Below, in pieces: positions 9,231-16,297 of a stretch of DNA of 64,000 nucleotides (position 1 is its first letter; each line of letters starts with the position of its first letter). The position numbers were made by a program, and so were the translations under genes. The notes under the pieces are model-generated. The model was not told the DNA's origin. It ran no database searches and saw nothing but the letters and a program-made list of their open reading frames with translations. The DNA lies in the NCBI RefSeq assembly GCF_002797375.1, contig NZ_KZ454941.1, forward strand, positions 3,160,789 through 3,224,788, in the 5' to 3' direction. Source of the stretch: Bacillus sp. FJAT-42315. GTDB taxonomy: Bacteria; Bacillota; Bacilli; Bacillales; Domibacillaceae.

Positions 9231-10447
9231 GATGTCGTACCGTCCTTCCATCCCCATAATCGAATTGCTTCTTGTAATTCAACGCTAGCTGTCGCTTCAG
9301 GTAATGGAATCCCTACTTGCACCGCTTCCACCGCTTGACGAAAAGCTCGGCCGCCACCTTTTGCACCTAATGGGTGTCCGTGTACTCCTCCACCTGCATT
9401 AATGACACAGTCTTTACCAAAATCATTGACTAACAGTGGCACAAGCCCCGGATGAATACCTGCTGATGGGACTGGGAATGTTGATTTTAAAGAAGACTCC
9501 TGAGTTAACGCTTCTTTCACTTTTAGGACTTTCTCTTTTTCTAACGCTACGCTTCCATAAGGCGATGGAAACAAGGAAAAATCCGCTCCAGCAAGTCTTG
9601 TTAATGTGCCTAACAATAAAGAATAAGAGAGGCCGTATCTTTCTGAAGCAGCGATCGCACCGCTAAAGGCTGGGTGAGCCATAATTGGCAAAGCGATTTC
9701 GTCATCTTCACGCAAGCTTTGTAGCACATCTAAGCCATAAGTGAAAACGTTAAACAACAGAATGTCAGCCCCTAGCTCTTTTGCTCTCCTTGCTTTCTCC
9801 TTTAATTCAAACGTGCGTCCAGTTAAATTGACCGCATACAATGTTCGATGTCCTGTTTCCTCGTATACTTGATGGAGAAGCTGTTTTCCTTCTGTTACTC
9901 TTTTTTCAAATGGAGTCAGCTCATTGTCAAAAAGAATTTCATCATCTTTCACAAGGTCGACACCGCCCAGCGCCTGTTCTCGCAATTGGTCGAGCAAGTA
10001 ATTCATATCCCGACCGATCACTCCTTTAAAGATGCTCATCACTAATGGCCGATCGTAAATATTCAGTTGTTCACGAATACCGCTAATGCCAAATCGAGGG
10101 CCCGGAAAATCAACTAACAGCTCATTGTCTAACTTTAAGTCGATTAATTTCACTTGGCCGTCTAATGATAATTTTCCAAAGGTCGTCGTTAATACTGCCG
10201 GAAGATCCGTTGAAAAGTTCGCTCGTGGAAAATGAATATCAATTTCCGCTATTGTTTTTCCTGAAGCGTCTTCTCCAATTTCCTTGATTTCTCTAACATG
10301 GCCCTTATGTTTTTTTAGTTGCTCCTGTTCAAGCAGTGGCAGCTCCGTCCAAGAACCAACTGTTAACCCGAGCGCGATGCCTTCTGCTTTTTTCGGTAAA
10401 CTCGCTTGATCCGCAATGACTTGATAAACAGCTGTGACTCCACTCAT
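9227..10447 (-). CDS. mtnW: 2,3-diketo-5-methylthiopentyl-1-phosphate enolase (RuBisCO-like)
   Basis: MtnW is the RuBisCO-like enolase of the salvage pathway. The 406-aa protein keeps the RuBisCO large-subunit layout, with the carbamylated-lysine segment [10 protein letters not shown] and the C-terminal phosphate loops ([10 protein letters not shown]). It is the first gene after the SAM-I riboswitch, with GAGGTGA as ribosome binding site. MtnW instead of MtnC marks the Bacillus version of the pathway. Confidence 0.96.
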   Translation of the reverse strand: MSGVTAVYQVIADQASLPKKAEGIALGLTVGSWTELPLLEQEQLKKHKGHVREIKEIGEDASGKTIAEIDIHFPRANFSTDLPAVLTTTFGKLSLDGQVKLIDLKLDNELLVDFPGPRFGISGIREQLNIYDRPLVMSIFKGVIGRDMNYLLDQLREQALGGVDLVKDDEILFDNELTPFEKRVTEGKQLLHQVYEETGHRTLYAVNLTGRTFELKEKARRAKELGADILLFNVFTYGLDVLQSLREDDEIALPIMAHPAFSGAIAASERYGLSYSLLLGTLTRLAGADFSLFPSPYGSVALEKEKVLKVKEALTQESSLKSTFPVPSAGIHPGLVPLLVNDFGKDCVINAGGGVHGHPLGAKGGGRAFRQAVEAVQVGIPLPEATASVELQEAIRLWGWKDGTTS

Positions 10448-10489
10448 CTTTTTTCACCTCACATTTTTTCAATCCCGTATGTGTATACA

Positions 10490-10523
10490 ATAAAAAAACC
10501 TCTTCAAATAAGAAGAGGTTTCC
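10490..10523 (-). terminator. Riboswitch-controlled intrinsic terminator of the mtn operon
   Basis: On the minus strand AAACCTCTTC pairs with GAAGAGGTTT over a 6-nt loop and is followed by TTTT. It sits between the SAM aptamer and mtnW and is the expected OFF structure when SAM is bound. Confidence 0.9.
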
Positions 10524-10532
10524 GAAAAAACA

Positions 10533-10641
10533 ACTTCTTATCTGTCAACATATCTGTTGTGAGAATTAGCACCGTGCTCGTAACGAGTCGGTTGCCGGGC
10601 TTCATCGGGCTCATCCCTCCGCCTGCTCTTGATAAGAATCA
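10533..10641 (-). promoter_or_regulatory. SAM-I (S-box) riboswitch
   Basis: The minus strand shows the S-box core: a P1 strand TTCTTATC, AAGAGCAGGCGGAGGGA, the SAM-contact segment GATGAAGCCCGGCAACC, GGTGCTAATTC, and the closing GATAAGAAG. A terminator lies 10 nt downstream. High SAM should therefore stop transcription of the whole mtnW-to-mtnA unit (9 genes). Confidence 0.95.
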
Positions 10642-10677
10642 TTGTATTAAATTTGCATATCTCATAGATTAACTAGG

Positions 10678-10706
10678 ATTATGCCATGCTCTTAACAAAC
10701 TGTCAA
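10678..10706 (-). promoter_or_regulatory. SigA-type promoter of the methionine-salvage operon
   Basis: TTGACA (10706-10701) and CATAAT (10683-10678) on the minus strand are separated by exactly 17 nt. They lie about 40 nt before the S-box aptamer. Confidence 0.8.
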
Positions 10707-10737
10707 CAAAATTTTAAAAAAACAGAAAAATTACCCT

Positions 10738-10782
10738 TCGACAAAATCTAAGAAATTCCGGGGAGTGACAGGCACCTGTCGA
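10738..10782 (+). repeat. GTGACAGGCAC repeat, copy 2 (most complete)
   Basis: This copy begins with TCGACA and ends with TGTCGA, giving 6-bp inverted termini around AATTCCGGGGAGTGACAGGC. It lies in the gap between the mtn promoter and the next plus-strand gene. Confidence 0.85.
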
Positions 10783-10863
10783 TATGTACAAATCATACAC
10801 ATAAGTTTGACAATACATAAACAGTTTGATAAAAATGACTCATATAGCCTTATTTCATAGGAG

Positions 10864-10889
10864 GACAAAATTCGAGGAGTGACAGGCAC
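10864..10889 (+). repeat. GTGACAGGCAC repeat, copy 3
   Basis: GACAAAATTC GAGGAGTGACAGGCAC, directly abutting the TTG start at 10890. The GAGGAG within the repeat is placed like a ribosome binding site for that gene. Confidence 0.8.
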
Positions 10890-11297
10890 TTGGGTATATT
10901 AGCTGGAATCGTTTCTGGTATTTTTCTTGGATTGTTTTTGAAGGTGATTGAGGTTGGTTTAGGGATTAAGGTGTATACGTTGCTTATGAATGTGGACTAT
11001 ATTCCGGTGATTAAGAAGGTTGCCTTACCTGAGCTAGTTGAGTTCTCACTTCATCTGATTGTGTCGGTTGTTTTAGCTATGACTCTTGCATACGTTGTGA
11101 AAAAGGAGCAATGGACGAATGAACAAATCATGATTCGAACGGTTACCATTTGTTTTTTAATCGGCGTGTTGCTTTATCCAACAACGATATTGTCTGATCG
11201 AACACCTTCGATTACATCACTATCAGCGATTTTTTATTGGTTAGTTGGGCACGCCTTATATGGAGTAGTACTAGGTCGATTTTATATAAAACAATAA
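10890..11297 (+). CDS. Small membrane protein, function unknown
   Basis: I do not recognise this 135-aa protein. It has about four hydrophobic segments (residues 2-20, 48-68, 82-100, 112-130) and few charged residues. The start is a TTG preceded by a repeat copy that supplies GAGGAG at 10 nt. An AGGAGGA sequence sits further upstream (10859-10865), so the repeat may have inserted between an older ribosome binding site and the gene. A terminator follows. A resemblance to YagU-like membrane proteins is possible but unproven. Confidence 0.7.
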   Translation: MGILAGIVSGIFLGLFLKVIEVGLGIKVYTLLMNVDYIPVIKKVALPELVEFSLHLIVSVVLAMTLAYVVKKEQWTNEQIMIRTVTICFLIGVLLYPTTILSDRTPSITSLSAIFYWLVGHALYGVVLGRFYIKQ

Positions 11298-11304
11298 TTC
11301 AAAA

Positions 11305-11344
11305 TAAGCTGTCATGCATCCACTATATGACAGCTTATTTTTGA
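11305..11344 (+). terminator. Intrinsic terminator
   Basis: AATAAGCTGTCAT pairs with ATGACAGCTTATT over an 11-nt loop and is followed by TTT. It ends the preceding membrane-protein gene. Confidence 0.8.
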
Positions 11345-11385
11345 CACAAAGCCTCACTTTCAATATGCTGAAAATAAAATACCTA

Positions 11386-11414
11386 TCGACAAAATCCGAG
11401 GAGTGACAGACACC
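11386..11414 (+). repeat. GTGACAGGCAC repeat, copy 4
   Basis: TCGACAAAATCC GAGGAGTGACAGACACC, with one mismatch (GACAGACACC). It lies just upstream of the thioesterase gene. Confidence 0.8.
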
Positions 11415-11453
11415 TTGATATGTTATAATATTCTGACAAAGGGAGGGAGAAAT

Positions 11454-11939
11454 GTGATTGAACAAGTGGTCAAGTCGATTCAAGATGATTATCCAGATGA
11501 TTTTGCTTGGTGTTATGGTTGTGGTCGTTTAAATGAAGAGGGGCATCATTTTCGCACAGGTTGGGATGGTGAACGAACGAAAACCGTTTATACGCCTCGC
11601 CCTGAACACACAGCGATTCCAGGGTTTGTGTATGGTGGGTTAGTAGCGTCGTTAATTGATTGTCACGGAACGGGATCAGCTGCTTTAGCTTTACATCGAA
11701 AAAATGGACATGAAGTTGGAGATGGCACACCTCCTCCACGTTTTGTGACAGCTTCACTCAATGTGAATTTCTTAAAGCCGACTCCACAAGACGTACCGTT
11801 AGTCGCGATCGGGTCAGTGACAGAAATTCATCCGAAGAAATGGAAAGTCGAAACAGAAGTATTTGCCGGGGATATTCTTTGTGCTCGCGGAGAAGTAACA
11901 GCTGTTGTGATGCCAAGTACTTTCGCGAAAAAAGACTGA
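11454..11939 (+). CDS. PaaI-type hotdog-fold thioesterase
   Basis: This is a cytoplasmic hotdog-fold acyl-CoA thioesterase of about 161 aa. Characteristic segments are CYGCGRLNEEGHHFR, the PGFVYGGLVASLIDCHGTGSA helix region (here split as PGFVYGGLVAS and LIDCHGTGSA) and VNFLKPTP. The start chosen is the GTG at 11454, which follows GGGAGGGAG. The frame stays open to 11403, but that part is repeat sequence. The acyl substrate is unknown. Confidence 0.85.
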   Translation: MIEQVVKSIQDDYPDDFAWCYGCGRLNEEGHHFRTGWDGERTKTVYTPRPEHTAIPGFVYGGLVASLIDCHGTGSAALALHRKNGHEVGDGTPPPRFVTASLNVNFLKPTPQDVPLVAIGSVTEIHPKKWKVETEVFAGDILCARGEVTAVVMPSTFAKKD

Positions 11940-11954
11940 GCATTCGCTCAACAC

Positions 11955-12002
11955 TCAAAAAGACGAAAGTTATCTTTCACAGGTGGCTTTCGTCTTTTTG
12001 AA
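11955..12002. terminator. Bidirectional intrinsic terminator
   Basis: CAAAAAGACGAAAG pairs with CTTTCGTCTTTTTG. It serves the thioesterase gene on the plus strand and the converging EAL gene on the minus strand. Confidence 0.85.
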
Positions 12003-12008
12003 GTTGTT

Positions 12009-13757
12009 TTATTCGACAAAAATCGAGGAGTGACAGGCACTCTCAAGAGGAGCCGGCTTGCCGAAATAATATCCTTGAAAGTAGTCGCATTCAAGGTCTT
12101 TTAAGCATGCCACTTGTTCAGCTGTTTCCACGCCTTCTGCAATGACATGAAAACCTAGTTCGTGAGCGACTTGAATGGTCGCATCGACAATCGCCCGACT
12201 TTTGGAAGAATTCGTTATGTCTTGAATAAAGCTTCTATCAATTTTTACAGACGTAATCGGTAAGTTTTTCAAATATTGAAGACTAGAATACCCTGTTCCG
12301 TAATCATCAAGCTCTACTTCCATCCCTACATCTTTAAACTGCTTAATGAGATAAATAACAATATCTGGATCTTTAATTGCTACACTTTCCGTAATTTCAA
12401 GCTTAATAAAAGAAGGGTCGATCTTATATTTTCTACATAGACTTTGAATGTTCGTAAATAAGTGATCATCAAAAAATTGCTTCATGGACAAATTGAAGCC
12501 AACTTTCACTGGTTTTTGTAGAGATTGTTGTAGTTTCGGCAGATCTTGAAGAACTATGTCGAATAATAAATAACCTAGCGGAATAATCAATCCTGTTTCT
12601 TCTGCTATTGGAATAAATTCATCAGGAGGAACAAACCCCAATGTTTCAGAATTCCAACGTACGAGAGCTTCAAAGCTTTCTAGTTCACCATTTTTATTAA
12701 ATTGCGGCTGATAATGCACTTGAAAGCACTGATTTTGAATCGAATGATGCAAACAATTTTTGATTTCAAATTTACGATTAATATTGATCGTCATGCTACT
12801 ATCAAATGAGATAAATTGATTTTTCCCTTTCGATTTAGCTAATTTCACTGCATGAAAAGCTGTTTGCATTAAATCTTCAAAGGTTTCTCCATAGGTCGGA
12901 TAATGAGTAACTCCTATACTGAGCGTCATATAATAAAAGGACTGCTTGTACGTAATAGGCTCTTCAAACACTTGATAAATGCTTTCAATCACCTCTTCTA
13001 CTTCACCATAAGCAGGATCGAGAAGTACAGCAAATTCATCCCCATGTATTCGAGTGATAACCTCGTTGTCATTTGGAATGATTTCTCGCAACCGTTCACC
13101 GACAATTTTAAGAATTTCATTTGAGTGCTGTACACCTAGACTTTCATTAATCCGTTTAAAGTCATCAATGTTAATATACAAAAGGTAAAATTCTTCACCT
13201 ATATGCATTCGCTTCTTTACCACTTGCTCAAAGTAATTAGCATTGTGTAAACCCGTCACCGGATCTTCAAGCGTCTTTTTCAACAATGTTTCTTCAAGGT
13301 TCTTTTTCTCGGTAATATCATTTCGAATAGCGATAAACTGATACAGCTCTCCTTCTGTGTCTCGAAAAGGAACAATCGTTGTATCTACCCAATAATACGA
13401 TCCATCCTTCGCACGATTTCGAACTTCTCCACTCCATATGTCTCCTTTACAAATGGTGCGCCACATATCTTCAAAAAATAAATCATCATGATAATTGGAA
13501 TTAACCATTTGATGCGTTTTGCCTAACAGCTCATGAGATTCATATTGTGAAATTTCACAGAATTTATCATTAACGAACGTAATTATACCGTTTCGATCAG
13601 TGATTGCTATAATAGATTTCTGATTCAACGCATGTAAAATATCAAATACTTCTTTATACGTATGCTGCAACTGTGCACCTCCCCCATCAATAGGAGTAGT
13701 TTTTTTCATAAAACGATTTCCCATGCCATTATACCATGAAAAAATACCCAACAACAT
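12009..13757 (-). CDS. PAS-GGDEF-EAL protein, probable c-di-GMP phosphodiesterase
   Basis: The domains in the 582-aa protein are PAS/PAC (about 35-150), GGDEF (about 160-320) and EAL (about 330-575). The cyclase signature is changed to RIHGDEFAVL, with His in place of the first Gly, so cyclase activity is doubtful. The EAL domain keeps FEALVRW, LDDYGTGYSS, KIDRSF and VIAEGVET, so c-di-GMP hydrolysis is likely. No membrane segment is evident, so it is probably cytosolic with a PAS input. The last eleven codons and the stop (ESACHSSIFVE) lie within a copy of the GTGACAGGCAC repeat. The start could be the ATG at 13757 or the internal one at codon 17. Confidence 0.9.
   Translation of the reverse strand: MLLGIFSWYNGMGNRFMKKTTPIDGGGAQLQHTYKEVFDILHALNQKSIIAITDRNGIITFVNDKFCEISQYESHELLGKTHQMVNSNYHDDLFFEDMWRTICKGDIWSGEVRNRAKDGSYYWVDTTIVPFRDTEGELYQFIAIRNDITEKKNLEETLLKKTLEDPVTGLHNANYFEQVVKKRMHIGEEFYLLYINIDDFKRINESLGVQHSNEILKIVGERLREIIPNDNEVITRIHGDEFAVLLDPAYGEVEEVIESIYQVFEEPITYKQSFYYMTLSIGVTHYPTYGETFEDLMQTAFHAVKLAKSKGKNQFISFDSSMTININRKFEIKNCLHHSIQNQCFQVHYQPQFNKNGELESFEALVRWNSETLGFVPPDEFIPIAEETGLIIPLGYLLFDIVLQDLPKLQQSLQKPVKVGFNLSMKQFFDDHLFTNIQSLCRKYKIDPSFIKLEITESVAIKDPDIVIYLIKQFKDVGMEVELDDYGTGYSSLQYLKNLPITSVKIDRSFIQDITNSSKSRAIVDATIQVAHELGFHVIAEGVETAEQVACLKDLECDYFQGYYFGKPAPLESACHSSIFVE
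12013..12040 (+). repeat. GTGACAGGCAC repeat, copy 5
   Basis: TCGACAAAAATC GAGGAGTGACAGGCAC. It overlaps the 3' end of the PAS-GGDEF-EAL gene and encodes its C-terminal tail. Confidence 0.85.
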
Positions 13758-13786
13758 GATCAGCTATGCAAAAAGCATGTGGAATA

Positions 13787-13859
13787 CACTCACTGAAAAT
13801 ATTGATCCTTTCGACATTTTTCGATAATTTTCAGTGAGTGACAGGCAGCTCTTTGTCGA
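13787..13859 (+). repeat. GTGACAGGCAC repeat, copy 6, with a 14-bp inverted repeat
   Basis: CACTCACTGAAAAT (13787-13800) and ATTTTCAGTGAGTG (13827-13840) are perfect inverted copies. TCGACA (13811) and TGTCGA (13853-13858) bound a variant repeat unit with GTGACAGGCAG. The stretch lies between the divergent PAS-GGDEF-EAL gene and the kdp promoter. Confidence 0.75.
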
Positions 13860-13869
13860 TTTTTTTTGC

Positions 13870-13898
13870 TTTACAAGTTTTCAGGATCGGACTAGAAT
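13870..13898 (+). promoter_or_regulatory. Promoter of the kdp operon
   Basis: TTTACA (13870-13875) and TAGAAT (13893-13898) are spaced by 17 nt. They stand about 40 nt before the first c-di-AMP aptamer. Confidence 0.65.
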
Positions 13899-13937
13899 GA
13901 CATCAATCTTAATTTTTTGTTAAGAAATTTTTCCAAT

Positions 13938-14085
13938 TCGCTGAGTTCTGCATGAAGATCATGAGAAACGGGGGAACCAATAAACACTGGGGTGAATCTC
14001 AAGCAATTGAGTAGGGCAACTCTTGCTGTCCGAATCCGTCAGCTAACCTCGTAAGCGTTGTGAGAGGGAGATGGTGAGCATTTGG
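13938..14085 (+). promoter_or_regulatory. c-di-AMP (ydaO-yuaA) riboswitch, first of a tandem pair
   Basis: Conserved ydaO features are present in order: GGGGGAACCAA, GGGGTGAATCTC, GAGTAGGGCAAC, TCCGAATCCGTCAGCTAACC, TCGTAAGCG and a closing GAGAGG. In this class c-di-AMP binding normally lowers expression of potassium-uptake genes, which fits the kdp genes downstream. The exact ends are estimates. Confidence 0.93.
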
Positions 14086-14135
14086 TAAACAAACTAAACA
14101 ATTAAATCATGAAACGTATGCATCTATTTTGCTTA

Positions 14136-14275
14136 GTTCCTATTTTTTAGGAAGCGGGGGAACCAACCGTGGCTCATAAGTCACATGGGGTGAATCTCAA
14201 AACATTGAGTAGGACACTCTCAAGTCCGAATCCGTCAGCTAACCTCGTAAGCGCATTGAGAGAGGCAACACAAAT
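14136..14275 (+). promoter_or_regulatory. c-di-AMP (ydaO-yuaA) riboswitch, second of a tandem pair
   Basis: This is a second complete aptamer: GGGGGAACCAACC, GGGGTGAATCTC, GAGTAGGACAC, then TCCGAATCCGTCAGCTAACC identical to copy one, TCGTAAGCG and GAGAGAGG. Only this copy is followed by a terminator, so the pair appears to share one expression platform. Confidence 0.93.
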
Positions 14276-14314
14276 TCTGTGTATTCACACGGCTTATTTT
14301 CCTATGCCGTCATA

Positions 14315-14358
14315 AGAAGCCACAGGAAGAGTGACCTCTTCCTGTAGGCTTCTTTTTT
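14315..14358 (+). terminator. Terminator of the kdp leader (riboswitch expression platform)
   Basis: GAAGCC/GGCTTC enclose ACAGGAAGAG/CTCTTCCTGT in one long stem, followed by TTTTTT. It stands between the aptamers and the first small gene. Confidence 0.9.
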
Positions 14359-14402
14359 GTTCTCCGAAACAATTTTTAACAAAAAAGGAGTGTTTTAACT
14401 TG

Positions 14403-14501
14403 ATGGATCTATTGATGGTCGTTGTGCTCACTACTATGTTCAGCTTGTTTTCTTTTTTTATTTCTTGGTGTCATCAAACGATCGGAGGAGATGAATCATG
14501 A
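14403..14501 (+). CDS. Very small membrane ORF preceding kdpF
   Basis: A 32-codon frame (or 33 from a TTG at 14400) encodes one hydrophobic helix, MDLLMVVVLTTMFSLFSFF, then a short polar end. AAAAGGAG lies 9-12 nt upstream. Its TGA overlaps the kdpF start (ATGA), so translation is probably coupled. It is placed like an extra Kdp accessory peptide. I do not know a named family for it. Confidence 0.6.
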   Translation: MDLLMVVVLTTMFSLFSFFISWCHQTIGGDES

Positions 14502-14575
14502 TGTTCGCTGCCTTTGTAACTATTTGTCTATTATTTTTTCTACTTTATGTGCTTATTCACCCGGAAAAGTTTTAA
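14498..14575 (+). CDS. kdpF: KdpF, small subunit of the K+-transporting ATPase
   Basis: The 25-aa single-helix peptide (MMFAAFVTICLLF... ending YVLIHPEKF) has the size and typical HPEKF-like end of KdpF, which stabilises the KdpABC complex in the membrane. The ribosome binding site is GGAGGAG, 7 nt before the ATG. kdpA starts 22 nt later. Confidence 0.85.
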   Translation: MMFAAFVTICLLFFLLYVLIHPEKF

Positions 14576-14597
14576 AAAATGAAGGAGGATTCCATCC

Positions 14598-16277
14598 ATG
14601 GATTTATTGCAAATAAGCGTTGTATTGGTTTTGCTTTTATTGCTTGTCAAACCGCTAGGAACGTATATCTATCATGTGTTCTCTGGCCAATCCAATGCTT
14701 CAGATAAACTATTTCGACCGATTGAAAATCTTATTTTTTCAATCAGTGGATTAAAAGAACGATCAAATATGTCAGCGAAAAAGTACACTCTCGCGTTGAT
14801 CTTAACAAACGTCATTTTCGTCGCCGTTGGCTATATAATTTTGCGATTACAAAAATACTTACCTTTCAATCCAAATAGTATTGACAGTATGGAGCCGACG
14901 TTAGCGTTTAATACCATTATTAGCTTTATGACCAATACGAACTTGCAGCATTATAGCGGTGAAACGGGGTTATCCTATTTGTCACAAATGGCCGTCATTA
15001 CGATGATGATGTTCACATCAGCCGTCACAGGTATTGTCGTTGCCATCGCATTTATTCGGGGCATCACCTCCAAAGGGCAAACAATCGGGAACTTTTTTGA
15101 AGATTTTGTGAAAGGTCACACAAGATTATTAATTCCAATGGCGATGATTGTCACACTCGTTCTCGTTGGCTTAAAAGTGCCGCAAACACTAGATCCGTCC
15201 ATCGAACTAACAACTCTTTCTGGTGAAAAACAAGAAATTGCCGTTGGACCGGTTGCATCTCTCGTATCCATTAAGCATTTAGGAACAAACGGTGGAGGAT
15301 TTTTCGGTGTGAACTCCTCTCACCCCTTTGAAAATCCAAGCCCATTAACGAATGTACTAGAAATACTGGCGATGTGGTGTATTCCAGCCGCCTTAACGTA
15401 CACTTACGGGCGATTCGCCAAAAATCAAAAGCAAGGCTGGATCATTTTTTCATCGATGGGATTGATTTTCTTAGCCTTCCTTTCACTCATTTACTTTTCA
15501 GAGAGCCAAGGAAATCCAGCTCTCGTCAATCTAGGATTAGACGGCTCTCAAGGTAGTATGGAAGGAAAAGAGATGCGATTTGGCATCGCTCAATCGGCTC
15601 TATTTAGTACCGTGACAACCGCTGCTACAACAGGCACCGTCAATAATATGCATGATACATTAACGCCTCTTGGCGGCATCACTCCTCTTTCATTAATGAT
15701 GCTGAATTCGATTTTTGGAGGCGATGGCGTCGGGTTAGTCAATATGCTTATGTATGCCATCATCGCCGTGTTCATTTGTGGATTAATGGTTGGGCGAACA
15801 CCTGAATTTTTAGGGAGAAAAATTCAGCCTAAAGAAATGAAGCTCATTGCAGTCGCCTTATTAGCCCATCCGATTATCATTCTTGGACCAACAGCCATTG
15901 CCTTTATGACTGAGTTAGGAAAAAGTACTATTAGTAATCCCGGTTTCCACGGGATTTCACAAGTACTCTATGAATATACTTCTGCGGCTGCCAATAATGG
16001 ATCAGGCTTTGAAGGGTTAGGCGATGCCACTCCATTTTGGAACATTTCGACTGGGCTTGTGATGCTGCTTGGACGATATGTATCAATCGTCGCCTTATTA
16101 GCAATAGCTGGCTCACTAGCTCAAAAGCAACCCATCCCTGAAACGATCGGCACGTTTAAAACGGATCAACTATTATTCGCAGGACTTCTGATCGGAACCG
16201 TATTAATCGTAGGTGCTCTAACCTTTTTACCGGTACTAGCCCTTGGACCAATCGCAGAATATTTAACGATTCGCTAA
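14598..16277 (+). CDS. kdpA: Potassium-transporting ATPase, potassium-binding subunit
   Basis: KdpA is the K+-translocating membrane subunit of the high-affinity Kdp pump. Its 559 aa match the usual length, with about ten membrane segments and selectivity-filter-like loops (for example TNLQHYSGE, GTNGGGFFGVNS, TTAATTGTVNNM, NNGSGFEGLG). The start ATG follows AAGGAGG. It is co-transcribed with kdpF, kdpB and kdpC and controlled by the tandem c-di-AMP riboswitch. Confidence 0.97.
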   Translation: MDLLQISVVLVLLLLLVKPLGTYIYHVFSGQSNASDKLFRPIENLIFSISGLKERSNMSAKKYTLALILTNVIFVAVGYIILRLQKYLPFNPNSIDSMEPTLAFNTIISFMTNTNLQHYSGETGLSYLSQMAVITMMMFTSAVTGIVVAIAFIRGITSKGQTIGNFFEDFVKGHTRLLIPMAMIVTLVLVGLKVPQTLDPSIELTTLSGEKQEIAVGPVASLVSIKHLGTNGGGFFGVNSSHPFENPSPLTNVLEILAMWCIPAALTYTYGRFAKNQKQGWIIFSSMGLIFLAFLSLIYFSESQGNPALVNLGLDGSQGSMEGKEMRFGIAQSALFSTVTTAATTGTVNNMHDTLTPLGGITPLSLMMLNSIFGGDGVGLVNMLMYAIIAVFICGLMVGRTPEFLGRKIQPKEMKLIAVALLAHPIIILGPTAIAFMTELGKSTISNPGFHGISQVLYEYTSAAANNGSGFEGLGDATPFWNISTGLVMLLGRYVSIVALLAIAGSLAQKQPIPETIGTFKTDQLLFAGLLIGTVLIVGALTFLPVLALGPIAEYLTIR

Positions 16278-16297
16278 TTGAATGAGGTGAAAAAATA

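Noticed and set aside
10406..10672. Open frame of 88 codons on the plus strand
   Set aside because: It lies across the start of mtnW and the SAM riboswitch on the opposite strand; a chance frame.
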